Assembly (NCBI GenBank): GCA_963422465.1
Contig: OY730169.1
Span: 1,116,001-1,180,000, forward strand
From: Lichina pygmaea
Taxonomy: Eukaryota; Ascomycota; Lichinomycetes; Lichinales; Lichinaceae
Direction of reading: 5' to 3'
Length of the DNA stretch: 64,000 nt
Made by a program: the position numbers and the translations under genes. How positions within the stretch are numbered: position 1 is the stretch's first letter; each line of letters starts with the position of its first letter. The notes beneath the pieces are model-generated. The model was not told the DNA's origin, searched no databases, and saw nothing but the letters and a program-made list of their open reading frames with translations. This document shows positions 48,010 to 56,801 of this stretch, in pieces.

Positions 48010-51000
48010 AGTTCTCGGTGGGTTCCCACGAGTTCTCCTCATTGTCATACCCTAACCACTTGACCAGGTATTCGATTTTCTGTCCGCTTCTCCGGCTGTC
48101 TAGGATCCTTTCAACATCGTACTCTTCTTCGTCGTCCTCGAAGTGCCATTCTGTTTCGATTGCTGCGTCGCTGGGTGCTGGCTCAAGCAGCGAGACATGG
48201 AATACTCGGTGTATCCGTGCCTTTTTTGGCAGTCTCAGTCGGTAGTTGACTTCTCCAGTGCGCTTCTCAATCTCAAACAGTCCGATTCGTACATGATCCA
48301 GCTTTTTGCTCGGTCGCTTCGAGCGCAGGTTTTTTGTTGACAAATAGACCTTATCCCCCCTCTCCAGGGTTGGTCCCTTCAACCTTTTGCTGTTTAGGCG
48401 GTGGCTTGTTGTCTTTTGTGCGGATTCAATTGCAGTCTTCATTTCCTCATGCATAGCAGTGAGTTTTTCGACATTCGTTGAAGTGCCACTTCCAGCCGCC
48501 ATCGCTTCCCAGCGGGGGTTTCTGCCGTAGTTCGCAAAGAACGGCGTCATGCCCGTCACGCTGTGTTGCTGATCGTTGTACGCAAACTGAGCCATTGGTA
48601 GCAGTTCTACCCAATCGTCCTGTCGGTGGTTGACGTAGTGGCGTAGGTACTGTTCTATCGTCTGGTTTGTTCTCTCAGTTTGTCTGTCTGTTTGTGGATG
48701 GTAGGCAGTAGACATCCTTGTGTCTATCCCTAGCTGTCTTGTCCACGTGTTCCAGAATTTCGAGGTGAAGAGTTTGTCTCGATCTGAGATAATCTTCGTG
48801 GGTAGCCCTCGCTGGCTAACCAATTCTTTGAGCAGGACATTGGCGAGTTCGCTCGCTGTTCCTGTCTCTCGCCACAGGATCAGGTGAGCGTATTTGGTGA
48901 GTTTGTCGACAACCACCAAGATACTGTCATATTTCACCTTTGTTACCGGGTCCTCTGACCTCGGCAGCTTCACCACAAAATCCATTGTGATGGTATCCCA
49001 AGCCACTTCTGGGAGGTCTATTTGTTGACTCTCTCCGTAGGGTTTGTGGCGTGACAGTTTGTTTTTCGCACACTCTTCGCAGTTGCGAATAAATTCCGTC
49101 ACTTTCCGCTTCATTCCGTTGAAGTGGTAACGTCTCCAGATCTTTTCCAGGGTCTTGTCTCGCCCAGGATGTCCGTGTAGAGGTCCATCATGATGTTGTC
49201 GAATCACGTCCTCTTGTGCGCTTTCTGGCACTTCTTCCTTGTTCGTGGCCGCAACGTTGTGGCCTAGGGTCAGGAGTGCACCCATTTCTTCAGTTCTCAC
49301 TAACTGAGGTTGAGCATAGACCAGAGTTTGTCCTTTTGTCACCAGGATTGGGCGCTCTTCTGTCGTGTCGTCTGTCGTCATATCAGGCCGCCTGCTAAGC
49401 GCGTCCGCTCGTGTGTTTTCTGATCCTTTTCGATAGAAGATCTGGAAGTTGTATGAAGCTAAAAGCTCCGCCCATCGGACTTGTCGTCTGTTTAGCTTCT
49501 TCGTCGTCGTGAAGTAAGCCAAATTCTTGTGGTCTGAGTACACGTCCACTGTGTACTTTGCTCCTTCCAGGTAAGGTCTCCACTCCTGGAATGCGTCGAC
49601 AATCGCTAACAACTCCTTGTCGTGGACATCGTACCTGAGTTCTGGGCCAGAGAACTTTCTTGATCAGTATGCGACAGGGTGTAGGCAGTTTTCGGCGTCT
49701 GGTTGACACAAGCAAGATCCAAGTGCTTGGTCCGAGGCATCTGTCTCCATGATGATCCGCCGTCCGGGATCAAATGATGCCAGTATGGGTGCGGAGGTGA
49801 ACTTCTCTTTCAGCTCCTGGAACGCTCTCTCTTGGCTGTTCCCCCATGTGAAGGTTTCTTCCTTCTTTGTTAGTTCAGTCAAGGGTGCTGCTGTCCTCAA
49901 GTACTCCTTGATGAATCATCGGTAGAAGTTCGCAAATCCCAGGAAGGATTGGACTTCTTTGAGGTTTTTGGGTGTTGGCCAGTCTTGTACTGCCGTGATC
50001 TTTGTATCGTCCATACGGATTCCTTCCGTCGTCAGGATCGATCCCAAATATTCCACTTCTTTCACGTGGAAGACGCTCTTATCGAAGCGTAACCTCATTC
50101 CTGCTTCTTGGAGCGCATGTAGGATCTTCTTGACATGCTGTCTGTGCTCCTCCAGGGTTCCATTGGTGTAAACCAAGACATCGTCGATATAAGCGGTAAC
50201 AAATATATCCAGGTATTGTCGGAGGATGGCGTTAATGAGCGATTGGAACGTCGCCGGTGCATTCGTAAGGCCGAATGGCATAACAGTATACTTGTAATGC
50301 CCGTACCTTGTACAAAAGGCTGTCTTCCATTCTTCGCCATCTTTCATCCTAACCAGGTTGAAAGCGCCTCGGATGTCGAACTTGGTAAACCACTTGGCTC
50401 CTTGGATTCAGTCCTGGATTTCCGATATTAACGGTAGCGGGTAGCGATTCTTAATTGTGATCACATTAAGCTGCCGGTAGTCGACGCACAGTCGTAATTT
50501 GCCATCTTTCTTTGGCACAAACAATATCGGGTATCCGGCCGGTGATGTTGAAGGTCTTATGAACCCTTTCGCTAGGTTCTCGTCCAGGTAATCTCTTAAG
50601 GCCTCAAGCTCCTTTGCTGATAGAGCGTAAATAGGGCTGTATGTGGGTTTCTTTCCGTCTTCCAGCGGAATTTCGTGATCCCACTCTTGGTGTTCTGGTA
50701 GCGTCGCGACCACTTCCTCACCAAACATCTCCTGGTAGTCTTTATACTCACTTGGCAGCTGCGGTGCCTGAGTCTCGCCCACGGCGTCATGCGTGGTGCA
50801 AAGTTGATGGTTTCAGGGCTTCATCCAAGCCACATAGGCTCGCCCTCGCCGGTGGTGCTTCTTCCACCCTGCATATAAGATCTCTTTGATTCTCACTTTC
50901 TCTGGCTCTGCTCGAGTTGCCAGACTCCTCTTCGGAAAGACTAGGTGCCTTCTTTTCCAGTTGATCCTTGGGTTTTGACTTTCCAACCACGGAAGACCCA

Positions 51001-51385
51001 ATATAACTTCATGTGGTATCTGGACCAAGTCGAATTCTTCTGATCCGATTGTCGTACCGTCGACACACAGTCGTAGGTTCTTGGTCTCCTTCGTCACTCG
51101 TCCTTGGTTGTTGGAGAGTGGTGTCCCGTCCACTACTGTTAGTTGGTATGGATTTCTCTTTTCCTGAGTCGGGATCTTGTGCTTCCTGGCAAAACTTTCT
51201 GACATGAAGTTGCCAGTAGCTCCAGAGTCGATCATGGCGTTTGTCAGATGCCTGTTGACTCTCATCCTGATGCGAAAATGCGGACTGCAGGCTGTCGCGT
51301 CAAGGCTCTGCTTGACCCCTTCTCTCCGGAGTGTTGTCTTGCCTGCTCTTCCGACTCCGGATTTGAAGAGCACTGCTAGTTTTTT
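47864..51385 (-). pseudogene. Ty3-II pol polyprotein, four TGA stops
   Basis: Entered by -1 shift from gag at 51379-51385. Domains in order: protease (MIDSGATGNF near 51220; VILGLPWLESQNPRINW), reverse transcriptase ([15 protein letters not shown] near 50460; AYIDDVLVYTN near 50180), RNase H (DASDQALGSC; TDHKN-type SDHKNLAYF near 49530), integrase (zinc site region near 49080, CEECAKNKLSRHKPYG; MSTAYHPQTDRQTERTN near 48680) and a chromodomain at the end (YDVERILDSRRSGQKIEYLV; WLGYDNEENSWEP near 48050). In-frame TGA codons at 50813, 50408, 49916 and 49664 all sit where relatives have Arg (e.g. QD-R-IQGAKWFTK). The genuine end is TAG at 47864. Catalytic residues appear intact. Confidence 0.9.
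51325..51385 (-). promoter_or_regulatory. -1 ribosomal frameshift cassette between gag and pol
   Basis: On the minus strand: slippery heptamer A-AAA-AAC (51385-51379) in the gag phase, immediately followed by the gag stop TAG. A six-base spacer follows, then an 8-bp stem 1 (TGCTCTTC 51372-51365 with GAAGAGCA 51351-51344). The three-base loop AAA comes next, then an 8-bp stem 2 (TCCGGAGT 51361-51354 with ACTCCGGA 51332-51325), with an 11-base second loop. This is an H-type pseudoknot at canonical distance. The pol frame is exactly -1 to gag. Confidence 0.85.
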
Positions 51386-52920
51386 GAACAACCAAGGCCT
51401 TGAGCCTGGTGTTCTGCCGCGTGTCTTTCGCACTTTTCGGTGAAGCATAGCTCCCATGCGTCTTCTCCACAGTCATCGTGTTCTTTCCCTTGCTGGCTTA
51501 GCTGGTGCTTGATGCTCCAGGCTTTCTTGTGGTATTCTGGGCCAGGGAAGTAGTGCCTTCTCCTTTTCTCTAGGAGATGTTCCTTGCAGTGGTGGTCCTC
51601 GCATCCTTTCCAATAAGGATGTCCGCAGGCTGGTGTCGTAGCCTGGTGATGGTCCACTTGCGCTGCGATGTCTCGGGGCTGTGAGATGCTGATGGTGTCA
51701 TCCACCCATCGCGTCACTCTCGCTTCGCTGTCCTCCGACAAGGTCGCATCCTGTCGTCAGAGTAGTGGTGTCTCGGGAATTGGTGGCATGCCGGTTATGT
51801 CAATCTCGTAGTCTGTTGTGTCAAATTTGGAGATCAGGTCATCCTCCCAATGAACCTTATCGATCTGGTCTTGGATTGCGTGCAGGTCCTCCAGTGACCT
51901 CTGCAGATCGTTCTCCAGTCTTTCGATGTGCTGTCTGAGATTGTCCTCCTGTCCGAGGAGTGTTGCTTCTGACCGGTTCATGGGTAGCGTGCCTCTGGGA
52001 GCTCTCGGTGGCTCCTGAATGCCCTTGCCTTTCCAGGCACTGGTGGCATTCAACTGCTTACCCTTGCCTTCTTTCTTCTTCTTGCTTTGGCAGTTGGCTG
52101 CGAGGTGTCCTACCTTCTGGCAATTGTAACACTTCCGTGTTTCTTTCTTCTTTGTTGCCTGTGGTGTTGTTGCATCGATCTCCATGGGTGTCAAGCTGTA
52201 CTTGTCTTGTGCTGGCGCTGTCTTTTTGCCCCATGGCCTTGCATACTTGCCTCACTTCTCGAGTTCTTGTTCGAATTGTCGGTCGTCGATGTGTACCGCT
52301 GTGTCGATCATATCCTCGAGGTCGGTGGGTCAGTCTCCTCGTGCGATGTCATCCTTGACTTGTTCCTTGAGAGCTTGGTAGAATAGTGCCGTCAAGGCAC
52401 TGTCTCCCCATTGCGTCCTCACTAACAACTGTTGGAACTTCGCCGCGAAGTCTGATGCTGACCCTGTCTGCCGTAGTGCTTGGAGCTTTCGTTCCGCATC
52501 TTGTTCTTCATCAATGACCCCGAAGGTCTTCTTCATCTGGGTCTTGAAGGTAGAGAATCTCCCAATGATCTGCCGTGTCGTGGTCTCCATGCTAGAGGGA
52601 TCTTCCTTGTTGTCGAGGAAGTCTCGTAGGTAGACATTAAACCAGGCAAATGTCAGTCTGTCCAGGTAGGAAGCTGCGAACAGCACCTTCTCCTGTTCTG
52701 TAGGGAATTGTGCGGTGTTGAATCCGTAGTAAAGCTCAAGCTGAGAGAAGAATAATTCCAATCCCCCTTGTGATCCATCGTACCTCTTCGGCGTACCTAC
52801 CTTCAACGGCTTTGGAGGTAAGGTGAGGGTGGTAGGGACAGGTGGTTCCTGGGCTTGCGCCTGAGGCGCAGCCCGAGCTTGGCCTGCCTGCGAAGGGGTA
52901 GGGCTGCGTGGATCTGCCAT
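51376..52920 (-). pseudogene. Ty3-II gag, three TGA stops
   Basis: Starts 38 bp after the 5' LTR (MADPRSPTPSQAGQARAAP). It has a capsid-like helical region (FSQLELYYGFNTAQFPTEQE; FAAKFQQLLVRTQWGDSA) and a zinc knuckle CYNCQKVGHLAANC near 52120. It continues in the same frame to a TAG at 51376-51378, directly after the slippery heptamer. In-frame TGA codons at 52330, 52252 and 51757 are all compatible with CGA (e.g. RGD-R-PTDLEDMID). Confidence 0.85.
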
Positions 52921-52948
52921 CGTATTGAGCCGGTGTCCTATGTGTTAG

Positions 52949-52956
52949 AGGCTGAA
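52949..52956 (-). promoter_or_regulatory. Possible primer-binding site of Ty3-II (self-priming type)
   Basis: Two bases inside the 5' LTR, the minus strand reads TTCAGCCT. This is the complement of AGGCTGAA at 53091-53084, which lies where the transcript should begin downstream of TATATAAG. No tRNA 3'-end match was recognised. This arrangement resembles the Tf1/skippy self-priming mode. Eight bases is short, so this is tentative. Confidence 0.35.
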
Positions 52957-52958
52957 AC

Positions 52959-53350
52959 TGTTAAAGGCCAGTCCACGTTCACACAGAATGTGGGTGGTCC
53001 TGTCTTCGACCGAGGAGGGCAGGGACTCAATAGATGAATAGCAAGTGGGGTAACTCTCTTGCTATTGTCGCTCGTAATGTGCGTTCAGCCTGGAGAGCTA
53101 TTCTCTCCGGCTATCTGGGTTCTTATATACAGGAGCCTGAGGGGGGGGGGGTCCTCCCGAGGGGTATCAGCTTTCTGCGTGGACGAGCTGGACGAGCTGG
53201 TTACACATCGTCCGCCTCGTCCACCGTGGACGAGCTGGACGAGCTGGTTACACATCGTCCACCTCGTCCACCGGGTCGGGTGAACATTGTTCCGTGTACC
53301 TCTGTACACTCGCTTCAGTCGGCTCAGCCGTTCCGGCCTGGGCCTTAACA
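52959..53350 (-). repeat. Ty3-II 5' LTR (392 bp)
   Basis: Two 47-bp units. On the minus strand a TATATAAG box lies at 53129-53122, about 30-40 bases before the word AGGCTGAA (53091-53084), which is a plausible transcript start region. Confidence 0.92.
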
Positions 53351-53505
53351 CTTGGATTGTTGACCTCTAGGCAGATATAGTGCTCACCATCGCAGTCATG
53401 CCTATCGATCTGGTTGCCGTTCCGGCCTGGGCCTTAACACTTGGATTGTTGACCTCTAGGCAGATATAGTGCTCACCATCGCAGTCATGCCTATCGATCT
53501 GGTTG
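53328..53505. repeat. 89-bp tandem duplication spanning LTR edge and host flank
   Basis: Two identical units, 53328-53416 and 53417-53505. Each contains the last 23 bp of the Ty3-II LTR plus 66 bp of flanking DNA. The duplication must therefore post-date the insertion. Confidence 0.9.
53351..53355. repeat. Ty3-II target duplication, right
   Basis: CTTGG, partner of 46935-46939. Confidence 0.9.
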
Positions 53506-53887
53506 CTTGCCTCCTACATCCAATGCACAATCCCTCCATCTCCTTAGAGCCCGAAGGCAAACCAAGCAGGCACAACAGATAAGATGAGAGTTTGTCAGCA
53601 ACAACTTACCCATGCACTGTGCCATGCAGGACATAACCATACAGCAGTGCTTCCGTTACATACGTAAAGCTGTCCTCAACTGGTCCACTTGGCCTCGACA
53701 GTGACCAAGATGGTGCTTCATGGGTCTGCCGCGTCGTATCACAGAGTGTAGTGAGATTGACCTTGTAGAAGGTGGGCTTGGCCCTCACACTTGACCGAGG
53801 ACGGAAGTGTAGTCTTTCATGGCACCGAGAGCTAGGAGTCCAAGATGACGTCTTTGGCAGACAGGGATGGCTTTGCAAGGGTTCCAT
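53351..53887 (-). pseudogene. Gene relic interrupted by Ty3-II
   Basis: On the minus strand an open stretch (53887-53606) ends in AKPTFYKVNLTTLCDTTRQT and TEALLYGYVLHG at a GTAAGT-type donor. Further on, a frame reads NQIDRHDCDGEHYICLEVNN up to the element. It continues without a stop across the left border (PSHVRYGPCASSDLED, 46939 to about 46835). The composition looks like real coding sequence, but no family was recognised. The 89-bp duplication and the transposon both break it. Confidence 0.35.
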
Positions 53888-55391
53888 TTAGGCAGTCGTG
53901 GTGTGGAATACCAGCCATTTCTCCTCTGCGACACAGGTGGTCAGAAGAATGTTGACGGCAGTACGGGCGAATGCCTTGGTCATCCTGCCTCCTTTCATAG
54001 CTGAATCAAACTTCTCTACAACCTAGACCGGTAATAATTCTTAGCTACATATGTAGGATCAGACACCATCAGAGAACCATTTCACCCAGTACTCTGGAAC
54101 AGGCAAACCCTGTTGTCGGTGAGGAGCCATCATGTCTTGCGCTGTTGCTTCAGCTTGAAACCCTTGGATTGCTTTGTTAAAAACAAGAAAGGCCACAACC
54201 AGCTGGACACAACGAACATTAAAGCAGTTGGGTACCATTTGTACATATGTATCCAGGACGTGACCTGCTCAAGCTTCATTTTGAACTTGGCAAAGAGCGT
54301 CCTTCAACATGCGGAAAAGTTAGAGCCAGTTTCTTGACATAAATGCTCCATATCCTGCCTTCATGTCCTCTGTGCCGGCACTCTTAAAACAACGTATTGG
54401 TGGAAATCATCAGGTCAGTAGCGCCAGGAGTGGCTAGCATATTGTACGTACTTACATATTGTACGAGATACCAGGTGTCATCGTCACGATATACTTCCGT
54501 AGCTACAGTATGTACGTATGTAGCTCTATCAGAATGGCGCCTTGGTTTGAGCCGCATTCTGCCCTACGGTACGTAACATACTCCCGTACGACAATCGACG
54601 CAAGCGTTGATTTGAACGTCTGGAGTCTTCATATGACTTGATCAGCAGCCGCACTTCTCCTAATCCAGGCCATACCCCCGCGCCATCGATAGGTCTCGCT
54701 CGGTTGCCGCGTGGGGTACCAGCATTCAGCCTGACCCCCGTGATTTGCGGGGTCACCTTGCCCGAAGGGGCAGTTGCAGGGGTTTGGAACGGGACTTCCG
54801 ATTCGTACGAGGAAACGAGCGAATTACTGAACGCCAACGTCAAGTTGGCCACCGTCGTCATCATCGTTATCACAGACGACACCTTGTCAGCTCCGCCTTT
54901 GAGGGAAACAGCCAGACACTGCCTAGACAGCTAGCACGGCGGCGCCGAGCACTCCAGCCACGACTGCTCACCCAGCGTACGTCTCCGTCTTTGTTCTCGC
55001 TCGTCACCGCCTGCTGGGGGTTACCCGGTGATAGGAATGACCGACGATGCCCCTCACCGCGACGTGCGCTTGACGTACGCTTGACGTGGGCGGTGTGGCA
55101 GCAGCTGGATTGACTGCTGCGTGGCGTGTCGGTCGCTTGCTCTGGACCCCCGAGACGCCCGTCTTCGCAGGCGAAGTACAGTACACGGGTGACGACGCTC
55201 CCGATCCTTCATCATCTTTCATTGTCGCGGTCGTGCCTGGTGAAGGCTGAAGCAGCCGGTCGGTCGGTCGTTCACCTCCCACTCGTTTGTTGTTCGTGAG
55301 CGGTCTGAAACAGACAGAATCGGGATCAGCGGTATCGCATCATCGGAGGAGGAGCAGCAGCAGCGGCAGCAGCAGCGGCCGGGTCGCGGTC
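53888..55391. other. Intergenic region
   Basis: Contains GTAC/TACGTA words at 54445-54520 and short open frames without domains (for example 54638-54934). From about 55280 it is probably the 5' UTR of the next gene, with a CAG/CGG-rich stretch at 55345-55380. Confidence 0.5.
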
Positions 55392-56801
55392 ATGGCCGAA
55401 ACATGGCGTCGCCCCCACGATCCTTCGGCCGCCTATCGATCCCAGTCTCGGCCGTTACAGTCGACTCTCCGGTCCAGCAAGAAGTCGCCCTCGCTGCGCC
55501 AAGGCATCACTTTCCCCGGACCTGTGAAGCCAGCGAGGGCCAAGCATCACCGAGCCGGCAGTCTTGCTTCGGCCCCGGCGGGCATCGACCCGCATCGACT
55601 TCCACCGAGTTCGGCAGCCTTGTCGACCTCGCTGGCCGATTCATCCGCGAACACACCGTCGAGCTCCGTCTTTCCGGCGAGGAATGCATCGCTGGGCGGC
55701 TTGACGCCGACGGTCGAGGCCAGGCCGAGCGAGAAGAAGATGAAGAGCAAGGCAAAGATCAAGCCGATCTTGAAGAAGCTGAGCCCGCCAGACGACAACT
55801 CGCTGGACCTGGGCCGCTCCGCCATGGACGATGATGGACTGGGCATCCACGGCACCGGCATGGGGCCCGGTTCCCGGTCCGCGCTCGAGGCGTCCGTCGG
55901 CGCGGCCTTGGTCGGCCGAGGGCCATCGCACCACAGATCCACGAGCGGCACCTCTCAGTTCTCCACGAACACCAGCGCCAGCGCCGGTCGACCGTACATC
56001 CATCCGATGCGGCAGACGCCTCGGCCCTACACCCCGCCGATCGCGCACTCGTACACGACATCGTTCCTAGGGAGCGATCACTCGGGCGACGCGACCGACA
56101 GCGCCGTCCACGACGACGACTTCGCGCGCCGCGTGCCCCGCGATGCGGCCAACCGCGCCTTTTCACCGTACTCCTGCTCCCACGTGTCCACGCCGCCACT
56201 GCGGCTGGACACGTCGCACTCGGTGACGCAGCTGTCGACGGACTCGCCTTCGAACCTGGCCGGCACGCCGTCGTCCTTCATGCGACCCCGCGCCGGGACC
56301 TTGAGTCCGGCCGGCACGACGTCGCCGACGAGTCGGTCGTCCGTCGACATGCCGTGGCTGCCCTCGCGCGGAGAGGCCTTCGACTCGACCGGACGAGCGG
56401 CGTCGATCCGAGCGGCCCGGGAGGCCTTCGAGGAGCGCGAGGCGGCCAAGGCCGAGAAGGCCGAGCGCGAGCGACAGCGGCAGGTGCGCAAGCGGGAGAA
56501 GCGCGAGGAGGAGCACCGCGTGAGACGAGAGCGCAAGTGGTCCAACGCGACGCGCCCGTCGACGGCCGACGTCACGAGCGAGAAGGAAGACGTGCGGGCG
56601 CCGACGACCTTCCCGAACTTTGGACCGCGCGAGCTGGACAGCACCGGTCGACTCGGGACGGCTCACGCTTCTCACCCGCCCAGCCGCGATTCTCCGGGGA
56701 ATCATCCGTCGAGCTCGCTCAAGACGACGTGGATCTACTTCATCACCTGGCTCAAGACGCGGCTGCTGAAGATCGGGCGCAAGATGAAGGTGCGCTCTTG
56801 A
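55392..56801 (+). CDS. Conserved disordered fungal protein with coiled coil
   Basis: A single open frame. The ATG at 55392 (MAETWRRPHDPSAAYRSQSR) is preferred over the upstream ATG at 55287 because the extra N-terminus is only Ser/Arg repeats from a CAG/CGG-rich leader. It has 469 residues. Most are Ser/Pro/Arg-rich and disordered, with short conserved-looking blocks: SKAKIKPILKKLSPPDDNSL (about residue 115), THHRST-like SHHRSTSGTSQFSTNTS, and YIHPMRQTPRPYTPP. A strongly charged helix of about 45 residues follows (AREAFEEREAAKAEKAERER, near 340-385). The end is a basic amphipathic tail (TTWIYFITWLKTRLLK) that could bind membrane. I do not recognise a function. Confidence 0.7.
   Translation: MAETWRRPHDPSAAYRSQSRPLQSTLRSSKKSPSLRQGITFPGPVKPARAKHHRAGSLASAPAGIDPHRLPPSSAALSTSLADSSANTPSSSVFPARNASLGGLTPTVEARPSEKKMKSKAKIKPILKKLSPPDDNSLDLGRSAMDDDGLGIHGTGMGPGSRSALEASVGAALVGRGPSHHRSTSGTSQFSTNTSASAGRPYIHPMRQTPRPYTPPIAHSYTTSFLGSDHSGDATDSAVHDDDFARRVPRDAANRAFSPYSCSHVSTPPLRLDTSHSVTQLSTDSPSNLAGTPSSFMRPRAGTLSPAGTTSPTSRSSVDMPWLPSRGEAFDSTGRAASIRAAREAFEEREAAKAEKAERERQRQVRKREKREEEHRVRRERKWSNATRPSTADVTSEKEDVRAPTTFPNFGPRELDSTGRLGTAHASHPPSRDSPGNHPSSSLKTTWIYFITWLKTRLLKIGRKMKVRS

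Larger units (their letters stand above)
46940..53350 (-). mobile_element. Ty3-II: complete Ty3/gypsy chromovirus
   Basis: LTRs at 46940-47426 and 52959-53350, both TGTTAA...TTAACA. A 5-bp target duplication CTTGG lies at 46935-46939 and 53351-53355. Internal order on the minus strand: gag, protease, reverse transcriptase, RNase H, integrase, chromodomain, polypurine tract. Outside the repeat array and a G-run, the LTRs differ at one base, so the insertion is young. Seven in-frame TGA codons interrupt gag and pol. gag and pol are linked by a -1 frameshift site. A plus-strand antisense ORF overlaps the end of pol. Confidence 0.93.

Noticed and set aside
49664-52332. Reassigned UGA codon in this organism
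   Set aside because: Host genes in the window end in TGA as well as TAG, and the LINE sister copy shows CGA at the TGA site. Mutation explains the data better.
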